Below the pieces are notes generated by a model. It saw only the letters and a list, made by a program, of their open reading frames with translations, searched no databases and was not told the DNA's origin. Shown in pieces: positions 48,867 to 58,191 of a stretch of DNA of 64,000 nucleotides (positions are counted from its first letter, which is position 1; each line of letters starts with the position of its first letter). Made by a program: the position numbers and the translations under genes. This DNA is from Mactra quadrangularis (lineage: Eukaryota > Mollusca > Bivalvia > Venerida > Mactridae). The stretch is taken from assembly GCA_025267735.1 (NCBI GenBank), contig CM046297.1, forward strand, positions 27,802,011 to 27,866,010, given 5' to 3'.

Positions 48867-49492
48867 TTTCCGATGTTGGCCTTAGGTATCGCTCTGTTTG
48901 ATAAATGAAACTGTACCTTATGCCCCATACTTGTGCTGAGTGTAACAAATAAATACACTAAATAAACAGCTCTTGTCAGGTCATACAACTTTTTATTTCA
49001 TCTAATTGTCTCACTAAAACAATGCTAGCATCAGCTGAAATTTAAAGTAAACCATAAATATATTTCAATAAATAAGGCTGATCTTAAAAATTTGTTTGTT
49101 TGCAGTAATTAATGCAACTAAGAATTTTCAATATGAGAAGGTAGGCTGATTTTTTCCCATTTATATTAGAAATGTTGCTGAAGTTCTAAATACAAATATT
49201 TTCTGAAAATCAATTGATGGGGACACTGTTAGCTTGAGATTTTCAGCCAACCCAATTGTGCTGTTAATCAGAACAGATAAATTATATGGCAGAAGTAATG
49301 ACAAATATTTGCAATGCCAAACCAAAAGAAGTTTGCATAGGGATGACTTTCTTGAGTTGGTAGCACCACTGCAAACAACATTTCTTCAAGGGGGATGAAA
49401 AACAAATTTTGATAAAGTATCTTAAACTCATAATTAGAATATGTACAAAATCCAGTCACTACCAAACATGACAGAACAACTGACAATTCCTG

Positions 49493-50165
49493 TAACAAGA
49501 GCTGTCAGAGGAGACAGCATGCTCGACTAGAAAGTATTCGTCACAGGAGATGTGGTTGATGATAAGGAACATACATATTTAAAAATTTGAAAATAAAACC
49601 TTAACAAATTTACAGTAAATTAATAAGAAAAAATTAAAGAAAATTTTAAGTTTATGGAGGAAAATATTGAAAAAATGTTTTTGGAGTTATGAACCTTGTC
49701 ACATGAGATGTGGTTGATAATAAGTAACATACATTTAAAGTTTAAAGTCAATACCTAAAGAAATAAAACAGTTGCAGTAAAAACAAACATTTTTTAAAGA
49801 AAATTCTAAGTTCAAGGGGAGATAATTCTGAAAAAAAAATATATTTGGAGATATGAACCTTGTCAAATGAGATGTGGTTGAAAATAAGGAACATATATTT
49901 AAAGTTTGAAGTTAATATCTTAAGAATTAACAAAGATATAGACGAAAGTATTTTACTGCACAAAAAGTTTAATCTGTGCACAAAAACTTTAATCAGTTCA
50001 AGGGGAGATAATTCTGGAAAAAATTGTTTAGAGTTATGAACTGCGTTACATGAGATGTGGTTGATAGTATGGAACATATCTTTAAAGTTTTAAGATAATA
50101 ACTTAAGAAATAACAAAGATACAGAAGAAAGTATTTTACTGCACAAAAACCTTAATCTTTGCACA
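49493..50165. repeat. Interspersed repeat with four internal ~165-bp tandem units
   Basis: Starts ACAAGAGCTGTCAGAGGAGA + CAGCATGCTCGAC, a repeat start I associate with bivalves. Units each contain GAGATGTGGTTGATAATAAG, GAACATATATTTAAAGTTTG and CAAGGGGAGATAATTCTG. It marks the outer end of the right arm. Confidence 0.65.
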
Positions 50166-50302
50166 AAAAGTTAAATCAGAAAATGAGAAATGAGCCGCGG
50201 ATACCGACGCCTACGTTAAGTCGAGCTAAAAATGACAACTCGAAATGAACAATGCAACATAAAGAACGAACATTTATGAAATGAAACGCACCACAACAAT
50301 AC

Positions 50303-50381
50303 CTGGGAAGTTATTCAAAGATGCACAGTTTTGTAAAAGAAAGAGAGAGACAATTCGCGTCTTCTCGATCAACATTTCCAT
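50303..50381 (-). CDS. Gene 1 exon 1 with start codon
   Basis: The ATG at 50381 sits in CCGCCATGG, an optimal Kozak context, eight bases from a perfect TGCGCATGCGCA. The 26 codons read MEMLIEKTRIVSLFLLQNCA then SLNNFP, and end with one base at donor TCCCAG|GTATTG (phase 1), which fits exon 2. The local DNA (50170-50460) has many CpG sites compared with the surroundings, as at a promoter. The joined coding sequence is 237 bp, 78 residues, without a recognised domain, signal peptide or zinc motif; residues 9-20 are hydrophobic but flanked by charge, so a membrane anchor is not clear. Gene 2 ends about 1.9 kb upstream on the same strand. Confidence 0.55.
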
Positions 50382-50388
50382 GGCGGTA

Positions 50389-50400
50389 TGCGCATGCGCA
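50389..50400. promoter_or_regulatory. NRF1-type palindrome TGCGCATGCGCA at the gene 1 start
   Basis: Perfect 12-bp palindrome matching the NRF1 consensus, 8 bp upstream of the gene 1 start codon in a CpG-richer patch. NRF1 sites usually lie near transcription starts of housekeeping-type genes; function here is inferred. CATGGCGG, overlapping the start codon on the plus strand, resembles the YY1 core. Confidence 0.5.
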
Positions 50401-50505
50401 GGGTTATTCTAATTTGGTAACGGCTACATTGCCGGGGTGTTGTCGTCATCTAAGTAATGACCCGAAATGACAAAATGCACAAAATACAAAATAATGAGTA
50501 AATAG

Positions 50506-50743
50506 TATAGTTCTATTACATTAACCTGTCACAACTTGAATAATTACATGGTCACTGAATGTGTTATTATTTAACCTTTTTTAACCATTGAGCCACCAAT
50601 CCATACCAATTATTGATAATCTAACTTTATATGCAACGATTTTGAATATCGGGGTTATATCAAGTTTTAAAGGGGTAAAAAGTAACAGATTCAGTGACCG
50701 TGTAATTATTTAAGTTGTGACAGGTTAATGTAATAGAACTATA
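50506..50743. mobile_element. Foldback MITE with ~58-bp arms
   Basis: TATAGTTCTATTACATTAAC .. CCTGTCACAACTTGAATAAT .. pairs with the mirror arm ending GTTAATGTAATAGAACTATA. The inner arms (GGTCACTGAA) resemble the AACTGTCAAA family. It lies just upstream of the gene 1 promoter. Confidence 0.85.
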
Positions 50744-51372
50744 CATTCTTACTAAAATACAACAGAAATACGTATTTAACAATCTAACATAGAACAAATG
50801 TCCCATGAATCGGTGAATAAAATATGTAACAATTTAATCAAAAGCAAAGGGTGCATATTGTTCATCAAACGGTTTTTCCTGTGAGGTCAAGTAATAGACT
50901 CTAAAGAGAGGCTAAAATGGGGGGGTCAGTAATATGGAGACAGCGAAATTAGCAACTTGTTGTCATGATGCAATCTCTATAAAGCTTATTTTGTAAGTAC
51001 ATGTAGTCAAATATTAAATCGTATAAAAGCTGGCAATAACAAACAAGCTTAATATGCATGTAAATATAATGTATGCGGCTAAAGGTAACATGTTAATTTT
51101 TTCGAATCAAACCCACTCCATAAGAATTCATAGTCAGACGAGTATCTGGCTGAGCAAACCAGGGTTGAAATGAATGATCAGAAGTTATTCATTACCTTTT
51201 TATACATCTTTGAATTTGTTCAATTTTCAATGGAAACATCACACTTTACATGGTTCAAATTATCTTTCTTCTAGATTTTCATCAACAACAATTGATCCAC
51301 ATATAGTTTGTATACCTGTAAACAACATAAATATAAGATAATGAAACTACATGCATTTCAGTGTAGTATACT

Positions 51373-51600
51373 AAATAGCGGCATCCGAGGCACAGAGGTA
51401 AAACATAGGATATAGAATCCAGAGAAACAAGGCCGATTCCCGGTCTTGCCAGGTTATGTCTGTCCGCATGAAAACTTGATATCTAATGTTACTTTTTTGC
51501 ATAGAGAAAATAGCTGTCGAATCCAGAAAGAGTAGCATACCACTACAACAACTGGTAAAGAGAAGCATCATTGAAACCAGATAAGTTAAGTGACCATCCT
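51373..51600 (+). mobile_element. Possible tRNA-headed SINE of another family
   Basis: GCATCCGAGGCACAGAGGTA (degenerate A box) and GGCCGATTCCCGG (B-box-like) are followed by CAACTGGTAAAGAGAAGCAT and a GATAAGTTAAGTGACCATCC end resembling the 3' core of SINE families A and B. Weak. Confidence 0.3.
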
Positions 51601-51661
51601 ATACTTAATAAGATATGATTATAAAGCTAATCCAAATAAAATATCATTTCATACAATTAAC

Positions 51662-52220
51662 AAAAAAAGAAACTTTCGCAAAGTATGAGCCAGTTGTTCA
51701 AGGGTACCACTTAGATGTACACACATATATACATTTAGTAACTTGTAAAACTGTTGCTCGTGTCACTAATACAGTATTTACAAAATCATAACGTTAATTT
51801 CATTGACGACTGGCCATCAAGAAGTCCGGATTTGAACCCTATATTAAACATCTTTGAGATAATCTGGATAGACGCATAGGTCAACGTCCGAACCCTCCAA
51901 ACTACATCAACGACCTTCGAGCTGCATTGTTTGAAGAATGGAATAATATTCCACAGACTGACATTAACAAACTTGTGCGACGTCGCTGTCAGACAGTCAG
52001 CATCGCCCACGGCGGTCACACACGCTACTGATGGTTAACTTTAGAAATGACCCCTACCTTATTTTAAATAAAATTCAGCAATCAATCTGATCCTTTCCTC
52101 CAAAATGACGATTTTAAAAGAATCACAATACATTTTTTTACAAAAATGTAAGCTTTCAGCCAAAGCAGTTGAAATTATACTAACATATCTACAATCAAAC
52201 TTGGCGAAAGTTTCTTTTTT
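51662..52220 (+). mobile_element. Internally deleted Tc1/mariner-like element
   Basis: Terminal repeats AAAAAAAGAAACTTTCGCAA at 51662 and the complement CTTGGCGAAAGTTTCTTTTT ending at 52220. Only 559 bp long; it contains the 3' end of a transposase gene. Confidence 0.75.
51805..52031 (+). pseudogene. Tc1/mariner transposase C-terminal remnant (frameshifted)
   Basis: Frame one reads DDWPSRSPDLNPI at 51805-51843, the conserved block around the third catalytic acidic residue of Tc1-type DDE transposases. It then hits a stop, but a neighbouring frame carries on from LDRRIG through FEEWNNIPQ and LVRRRC to GGHTRY and a stop at 52029-52031, the usual C terminus of Tc1 transposases. One frameshift between about 51843 and 51866 therefore separates the two pieces. 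The N-terminal DNA-binding region and first two acidic residues are deleted. The glutamate/aspartate after NPI is replaced by Leu (NPIL instead of NPIE). It sits just downstream of the 3' end of gene 2. Confidence 0.88.
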
Positions 52221-52296
52221 GGTTCAGTATAGTTAAATGGATCAAAGTGTTTAATCTTCCTTGAGAAGTATTTTTAAAATGGCATAACCAATTTTA

Positions 52297-52421
52297 CTAC
52301 TTCAGTAGGGTTTTAATTACACTGAATAAATTAGCAATAGCTGGGACTTTCTTCCATGTCGCTAGTGTGGTCACTTTGGCTAGGAAAATCTTTTTGCTAA
52401 CTTCAACGACGTCTTTCTTCA
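52297..52421 (-). CDS. Gene 2 exon 4 (terminal), unrecognised 120-aa protein
   Basis: Acceptor ACTTATAATTCTCTAG, then two bases (TG) that complete the split codon from exon 3 (A + TG = Met). Forty further codons are open: KKDVVEVSKKIFLAKVTTLA, then TWKKVPAIANLFSVIKTLLK, ending at TAG 52297-52299. Lysine-rich amphipathic helix pattern, no Cys, no known domain. The sequence is GC-richer than its flanks and 40 open codons ending on a natural stop right before transposon DNA is strong coding evidence. The 3' UTR is short or runs into the mariner-like remnant at 52220. Confidence 0.68.
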
Positions 52422-52627
52422 CTAGAGAATTATAAGTGTCCAAAATTGGGGTTAAAATATGGGAACACAAGTTATACAGAAATTATTATTTTACCTTTAC
52501 TGTAGTACATGTGGTGACATTAATCGTTCTCAACCATTTATTACATCATATCTTCGTTGTCGGGTCGTATAAGTTGGATAGAAGGTCAACTGGTCACCAT
52601 ACAATTGTGTGTTTATTTTTTTAACTT

Positions 52628-52715
52628 CGCATTCAACACATAATTATATAGGTCATATACACAACGACCAGCTCTTCCTGCTATAGGTTTCCTGGACATT
52701 CCTTACCATAGTAGT
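52628..52715 (-). mobile_element. SINE family B 3' fragment
   Basis: TAGGTCATATACACAACGAC, CAGCTCTTCCTGCTATAGG and TTTCCTGGACATTCC are the complement of the family B 3' end; the head is missing. In intron 3 of gene 2. Confidence 0.75.
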
Positions 52716-53010
52716 TGACCTCGAGTAAAGCATCGATGTATATGATTCTATACTTTTGACGAAGTGGATTGTTAGTTGAAAATTTTTTAATTCCAACAAT
52801 AGCTATCCAAACTTTAGACAAAGCCATCTACAAAAGAATACAGGAATTATACTTTATATGTAAGTATAAAAGAATTAGTAGAATAAATAAAAAAGGGGAA
52901 ATAAAATGAAAGAATATGAAGGATTTTACAGTATTGATAATGGAATGACAGAAAGTACTTAGTATTCTCAACAGTCCTAATATAACACTTTATATAAAAC
53001 TCAGATATAC

Positions 53011-53262
53011 AACAAGTAAATCTGTGAGCTAATGCTCACTAGTGATACCCCCGCAAAAATCTAAAAATATGTGACAAAAAGGAAGTAGATGAGCAAGGAG
53101 CATGAAATCGCTTTACACCACATAGGAATATGGGATGAAGCAATATGCAAAGTATTAGGCTGCTGCATGTTATAGTTGCTGAGAAAATTGCGACGGAAAT
53201 TGTGTAACGGACGGACAAGGGTAAAACAGTATACCCCCCCTCTTCTTGGAAACGGGGGTATA
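53011..53262 (-). repeat. Repeat E copy 4
   Basis: Same ends as the other copies, minus orientation, in intron 3 of gene 2. Confidence 0.8.
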
Positions 53263-53600
53263 AAAAGTAGCATTAGTACTATGTCAGACCTATTATTAGC
53301 ATAACACCTTTTTACATAAATATCAGATTATCACAGATATCAGATATAATCAGAAATGGTACTACAAAAAACCAAAATCTGGCTGAAAGTGACGATTTGT
53401 TCGAACTTATCAGTATAAATTCCACGTATTTCATACAAAAAAGACCTGACGAAACTGATGCGCCACATTATGCAAATGCATCTGATGGTTTATGGTGCTT
53501 GAATTAATTAAAAATACAAAGGTATGAATTAATGGAGAGTTTCATCGGTCTTTAGAATATTTCAGATGTATAATGTATGTCGACAGTCAATGGTCTTGCC

Positions 53601-53684
53601 CAGGGATACCAAGCGACCATCAACCATTTATACCTATTATATATACTATATGTATAAATAGTTGGTGATTGTTTGGATTCCCTG
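53601..53684. repeat. 84-bp foldback in gene 2 intron 3
   Basis: CAGGGATACCAAGCGACCAT .. ATTTATA pairs with TATAAAT .. GGTGATTGTTTGGATTCCCTG-type mirror around an AT-rich loop. Confidence 0.7.
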
Positions 53685-54172
53685 TGGTCCAACCCATCGT
53701 CCCTAGAGATCGATGTCTTAATTACAAGACTTAAACGCTAAATTTGCACTAAACAAATACATCTCACAAGTAGTTGATTAATGCTAAACTTGATACAAAT
53801 GTACTTGATAGAATGCATGCAGAAATCACAGCAATGTTCCACTTTTATGACCATCTAAGTCATGCAATTGTTTACCAATGGGGTGGTCCTATACTTGGGA
53901 CGTTTTCATTCTCAAATTAAACCTATGTGTCTGATAATTTGTCTCAAATCACATTGTTTTCAAGGTACTCTTTAAAGTGAAGCTTTACTGTATTTTAAAA
54001 CCAGCGGTATGTTTCGGCCAGGAATCTAACACATAATTACTCCTAGATAAGCAATCAACAATGCTGCCGACAAAATTGGTCAGACAGATCATACTATGTT
54101 CCTACTATCTTCATTTAATTATTCCATTACAAAGTAAATAAATGAATTAAACAATAGAATTCTAGAACTTAC

Positions 54173-54317
54173 TTTGCATCCTCCTAGTCTTTTTTCCTTC
54201 AATCAGACTCAATATTTCTGATGAGCACGTCCAAAGTGCTAGTATAGCAAGCACACTCCTAGATTGTCCTTCTAACTCTTCCTCTCCGTACAGATGTATG
54301 CTTATTTGATGTCCACG
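54173..54317 (-). CDS. Gene 2 exon 3
   Basis: Donor GCAAA|GTAAGT is near consensus. Forty-eight open codons include RGHQISIHLYGEEELEGQ, LAILALWTCSSEILSLIEG and KKTRRMQ, leaving one base (phase 1) that fits exon 4. The acceptor GTCTGGCAG lacks a good pyrimidine tract, so the 5' boundary is the weakest part; the frame stays open for four more codons upstream before a TAA. The piece has an acidic stretch, a hydrophobic helix and a basic end. The phase would also fit gene 1 exon 2 (A + AT = Asn), so read-through splicing is conceivable. No homologue recognised. Confidence 0.62.
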
Positions 54318-54354
54318 CTGCCAGACTTAATATTATTGTACACTTTGACCAGTA

Positions 54355-55040
54355 GCCTGTTCAATCATGGACCTAAAAAGACATGAAACTATGCAGACAT
54401 GGAACTAAACATACATGGAACTAAACATACATGGAAATAAAAAGACGTGAAACTAAACATACATGTAAATAAACATACATGAAACTAAACATACATGAAA
54501 CTAAACATACATGTAACTCATTAGGAATGAAACTAAATAAAAACCCAGAGATCAGTTCTAGCAAAGCACTTAAATCAACTTGCCCACTTCAAGTGGTCAA
54601 TTTTAGCAAAGCACCTACATCAACTCGCCTACTTCGAGTGATCAGTTATAGCAAAGCACTTTAATCAATATGCCCATTTCGAGTGGTATGTTCTAGTATA
54701 GCACTTAAAAAACTCGCCAATTTCGAGTGATAGTCTAATTGCTAGCAATGTACTTAAATCAATTAGCCAACTTCGAGTGATCAGTTCTAGCAATGCACTT
54801 TTAAATCTACAAGCCAATTTTGAGTGATCAGTTCTAGCAAAGCACTTAAATAAACTTGCCAACTTCGAGTGATAATTTCTAGCAATGCACTTCAATCAAT
54901 TAGGCAACTTCGAGTGAACAGAAATTCTAGCAATGCACTTCAAAAGTCAACCTGCCTACTTCGAGTGATCAGTTCTAGCAAAGCATTAAAATCAACTCGC
55001 CCACTTCGCATGATCTAGCAATGCACTAACTTCAACTCGC
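54355..55040. repeat. Two tandem arrays in gene 2 intron 2 and exon 3 flank
   Basis: 54370-54530: short units ACTAAACATACATGAA with variants. 54545-55040: about nine units of 50-58 bp with ACTTCGAGTGATCAGTTCTA and GCAAAGCACTTAAATCAAC. Both lie directly upstream of exon 3 and leave little room for normal intron signals. Confidence 0.85.
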
Positions 55041-55257
55041 AGACGACGACGACGGTTATCGGCAACGAAGCAAAAATTAAGTACCCACATGTTGAGTGGA
55101 CAGTTAAACTCTTACATAAATTCTAGTCAAAATTTAACTCACTTTATATACTAGAAGTTCGCATTGTCTGCAGACATCAGAAGTAATCATCATTCCAACT
55201 GTTTAATATTGCAACAAGAATATATTACTGCCAATTATTCATGAACACTTCACTTGC

Positions 55258-55288
55258 CTCTAGAATGATGGCTGTTGATTTATTTATT
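55258..55288 (-). CDS. Gene 2 exon 2 (small, GC donor)
   Basis: Strong acceptor TTTTTGTTTGCAG. One base completes the split codon from exon 1 (AT + A = Ile), then ten codons INKSTAIILE end at GAG|GCAAGT, an excellent GC-AG donor. If that donor is not used, the frame runs ten more codons (ASEVFMNNWQ) to TAA at 55225, giving a 41-residue product. Spliced, the frame joins exon 3 in phase 0. GC-AG introns are often alternatively spliced, so the two outcomes may both exist. Short exon, hence moderate confidence. Confidence 0.5.
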
Positions 55289-55439
55289 CTGCAAACAAAA
55301 ATTAGTAAATGATAATACCCACAAAACATTATATAACATTACATTATTATAAAACCTAGTACTGTATTTCGTATAGCTATTTAATGCATACAATGTATAA
55401 CTAATTTTGTATGAGATTTCGAGTGGTTAAGTACTGGTA

Positions 55440-56175
55440 TTTCAGGCTTTTATCAAGTTGTAAATAACTGATAATGCAAGCATAGGTCGAGTGGTAAAGT
55501 ACTGATATTGCATACCTAGGTCGAGTGGTAAAGTACTGATATTGCATACCTAGGTCGAGTGGTAAAATACTGATATTGCATACCTAGGTCGAGTGGTAAA
55601 ATACTGACCTTGCATACCTAGGTCGAGTGGTAAAGTACTGATCTTGCATGCCTAGGTCGAGTGGTAAAGTACAGATATTGCATGCCTAGGTCAAGTGGTA
55701 AAATACTGATCTTGCATGCATAGATCAAGTGGTAAAGTACTGATCTTGCATGCCTAGGTCAAGTGGTAAAGTACAGATATTGCATGCCTAGGTCCAGTGG
55801 TAAAATACTGATCTTGCATGCATAGATCAAGTGGTAAAGTACTGATTTTGCATGCCTAGGTCGGGTGGTAAAGTACTGATCTTGCATGCATAGATCAAGT
55901 GGTAAAGTACTGATCTTGCATGCCTAGGTCAAGTGGTAAAGTACAGATATTGCATGCCTAGGTCCAGTGGTAAAATACTGATTTTGCATGCCTAGGTCGA
56001 GTGGTGTAGTACTGATTTTGCATGCATAGATCAAGTGGTAAAGTACTGATCCTGCATGCTTAGGTCGAGTGGTAAAGTACAGATATTGCAAACCAAGGTT
56101 GAGTGGTAAAGTACTGATCTTGCATACCTAGGTCGAGTTGTATAGTTCTGATCTTGCAAGCCTAGGTCAAGTGGT
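55440..56175. repeat. 34-bp satellite array, about 20 units, in gene 2 intron 1
   Basis: Unit AGGTCGAGTGGTAAAGTACT + GATATTGCATACCT with ordered variants (GATCTTGCATGC, AGATCAAGTGG). The word GGTCGAGTGG also occurs singly at about 56622 and 57768. Confidence 0.93.
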
Positions 56176-56817
56176 AGAAAGCTTAATATTTGTTATTTAA
56201 CAACGTTGTGTAAGGCGCCATCAACCGTGAGGCAATGTCGGAACGATCTCGGAAATATCAATGTGACAATCAATTAGACCGGCTTTTTTGTGCCAATTAA
56301 AGGTATCGATCGAAGTATTACTAATCTATGAACCGGTCAATTGGGCCAGGAGGTGGGGCTATAATGAAAACTTCACTAAGAATAGTGACTTCTTTCTCTT
56401 GATTTTTTAAAATTTTGATTCGTGTTGAACGTTTAGGGCCTTCCCTATCAAAGAGCCGTGCCCATCTATAGCTGGGGCCACACTTATGATAATGGGGTTC
56501 TTACTACATCTGTCAGGCTCTAAGATACAGGAAGCTATCTCAATCACCATCTGATGGAGGTGCTGGGCGAGTCAGAGCATGTGACAGGTTGGAGAGGTCG
56601 AATGGTCACGAAGATTGAACCAAGGTCGAGTGGTCTAACAATAATCGAACCAAAATATTATAAGCAGCCGCTATTAGTAATACTAGGGCATACTACGAAG
56701 CAAGAGGCTTGTGTATATGAGCTATATGGGTTTCATGGTGGGTGGGGGTAAAGCCGAGGGAGCACGAATGCTTCATTCGCAGTTCGACTCCTAAACAGCC
56801 TAAAGGTCGACAGAATG
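56176..56817. other. Intron 1 unique sequence with an unsupported plus-strand ORF
   Basis: A 65-codon plus-strand ORF (56554-56751, MEVLGESEHVTGW at the start) has protein-like composition but no splice partner, motif or second copy. It lies antisense in an intron of gene 2. Left as unassigned. Confidence 0.3.
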
Positions 56818-57721
56818 TAGTCCTATATATAAAACCCTCCGTAACTTATTTTTCATTTGGACATCGCTTCTGTTACGTAGGGTCTTATCGACTTCCATAC
56901 AGGTTGATGTAGCAAAATGCGCAAGGATTACCTCGCGCGACAAAAGCGAGCATAATTCAATAATTTCCGAAAATATTATTAATTTACATATTCCTAACAC
57001 TAAAAGACACATTTATCTAACATATTATAACATAAGATATAAAATAACCAACCTTATTTTGTAGAATTAATCCATTGTTTCCGTAACTCAAAAATCCAGA
57101 CTTTCGTTTTGAATACTTTCAACACTAAACGCCGTTCATGCCGTAACCGAAACCGGATTGGTCATGATAAACGCCACACAACCCGTTTCGAATCCGGATT
57201 ACAAATTCAAAATATTTATGCTAAACAATTTTTTCCCGTCGTCGTCGAAACAAAATTACTTTCTAACAATTCAATTAACTCAATAGTTACATTTAGCTAT
57301 ATTTTTTGTCTCTCAAAAATTAAAAAGTATTCAAATTTGTAATCCGGATTTGGTACGTCTAATTTGGCGTTTATCAGTAACAATTCCGGAAATGGTACCG
57401 TGTGACTGGAATTTAGCGTTGTTATTAAAACGATAGACAGGATTTTTTGGACTTGACGGAAACAATGGAAAATTACTTCTTGCCGAGGTGACTTATTGTA
57501 ATTCTCATATTATAATGTGGTTAATTATTGTATATACTAGCGTTCTAATATAGTTTGTTAAGAAAATTGCCTAATTAAAACGAATTACACTCGTTTAAAG
57601 TGGCACTAAAATCTGTACACGTTTTGCTACATCAAACTATATGGAAGCCGATAAGACCCTGCTGTAACAGAATAATGTCCCAATGTGAAATGAGTTACGG
57701 AGGGTCTTATATATAGGACTA
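56818..57721. mobile_element. Mutator-like non-autonomous transposon, copy 2
   Basis: TIRs TAGTCCTATATATAAAACCC and the complement of TAGTCCTATATATAAGACCC, with a perfect 9-bp duplication GACAGAATG (56809-56817, 57722-57730). 904 bp; lacks the 600-bp segment present in copy 1, the junction being ..CTAACATATTAT|AACATAAG... Located in intron 1 of gene 2. Confidence 0.85.
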
Positions 57722-57981
57722 GACAGAATGGTGCGTTACTGGGCTAGGCTAGTGAACAACATTTTCATTGAAGAAGGTCGAGTGACTACAGAATAATTTG
57801 CGCCATTGGTCCGGGCGGAAGAATGAATTGAAAAATGAAGGCCGTTAATTTCCAGTAGACCAGCGCCTGTTGGTCATTTCGCATAGGCAATGCTTATGTT
57901 AAAGCAGTTTGCAGAAATACTGAAGCAAATTGGACCCAAAACAATCGAAATAAATACAAAAAAATCAAATAAATAACTCAC

Positions 57982-58043
57982 ATCAGCAAAATTTTCCGAC
58001 TTGGCCGCCTTGTTGTCTCTTCAAAATCTTCAATAAATTTCAT
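57982..58043 (-). CDS. Gene 2 exon 1 with start codon
   Basis: The ATG at 58043 sits in CCGCCATGA. Twenty codons, MKFIEDFEETTRRPSRKILL, and two bases precede donor CTGAT|GTGAGT (phase 2), which fits exon 2. Intron 1 (about 2.7 kb) holds the Mutator-like copy 2 and a 34-bp satellite. The complete model is 62+31+145+125 = 363 bp, 120 residues, four exons, all phases matching. No signal peptide; the start is acidic then basic. A CACGTG box lies 26 bp upstream. Confidence 0.62.
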
Positions 58044-58068
58044 GGCGGAAATTTCGTGATTGAGTAAT

Positions 58069-58076
58069 CACGTGAC
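58069..58076. promoter_or_regulatory. CACGTGAC E-box at the gene 2 promoter
   Basis: CACGTG followed by AC matches the preferred site of bHLH-ZIP factors such as USF/TFE and lies 26 bp upstream of the gene 2 start codon. CATGGCGG overlaps the start codon on the plus strand, as at gene 1. Function is inferred from position. Confidence 0.4.
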
Positions 58077-58191
58077 CAGTCAACAATTTAGCCAAAATAG
58101 TTTGTTTTACCTTGTGTAAACAGAGTGACCGCTCACAAAACCGGTTTAGCTCAATATTCAAATCAGATTAATTTTCATATTCAGGGGCGGA

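Larger units (their letters stand above)
39240..49492 (-). repeat. Right arm of the large inverted duplication
   Basis: Reverse-complement partner of 12597-25440 (see that entry for paired positions). Private insertions here are the SINEs at 40611, 41423 and 48669, the TIR element at 41807 and the foldbacks at 48005 and 48147. It holds the intact exons 2 and 3 of gene 1. Matching stops at 49492, where another repeat begins. Confidence 0.85.

Noticed and set aside
12597..49492. Inverted repeat as an assembly or sequencing artefact
   Set aside because: Arms differ by many substitutions and by private transposon insertions with proper target duplications.
51786..52019. 77-codon minus frame
   Set aside because: Antisense shadow of the Tc1/mariner transposase remnant.
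57109..57342. 77-codon plus frame in MULE copy 2
   Set aside because: Not preserved in copy 1; no motif.
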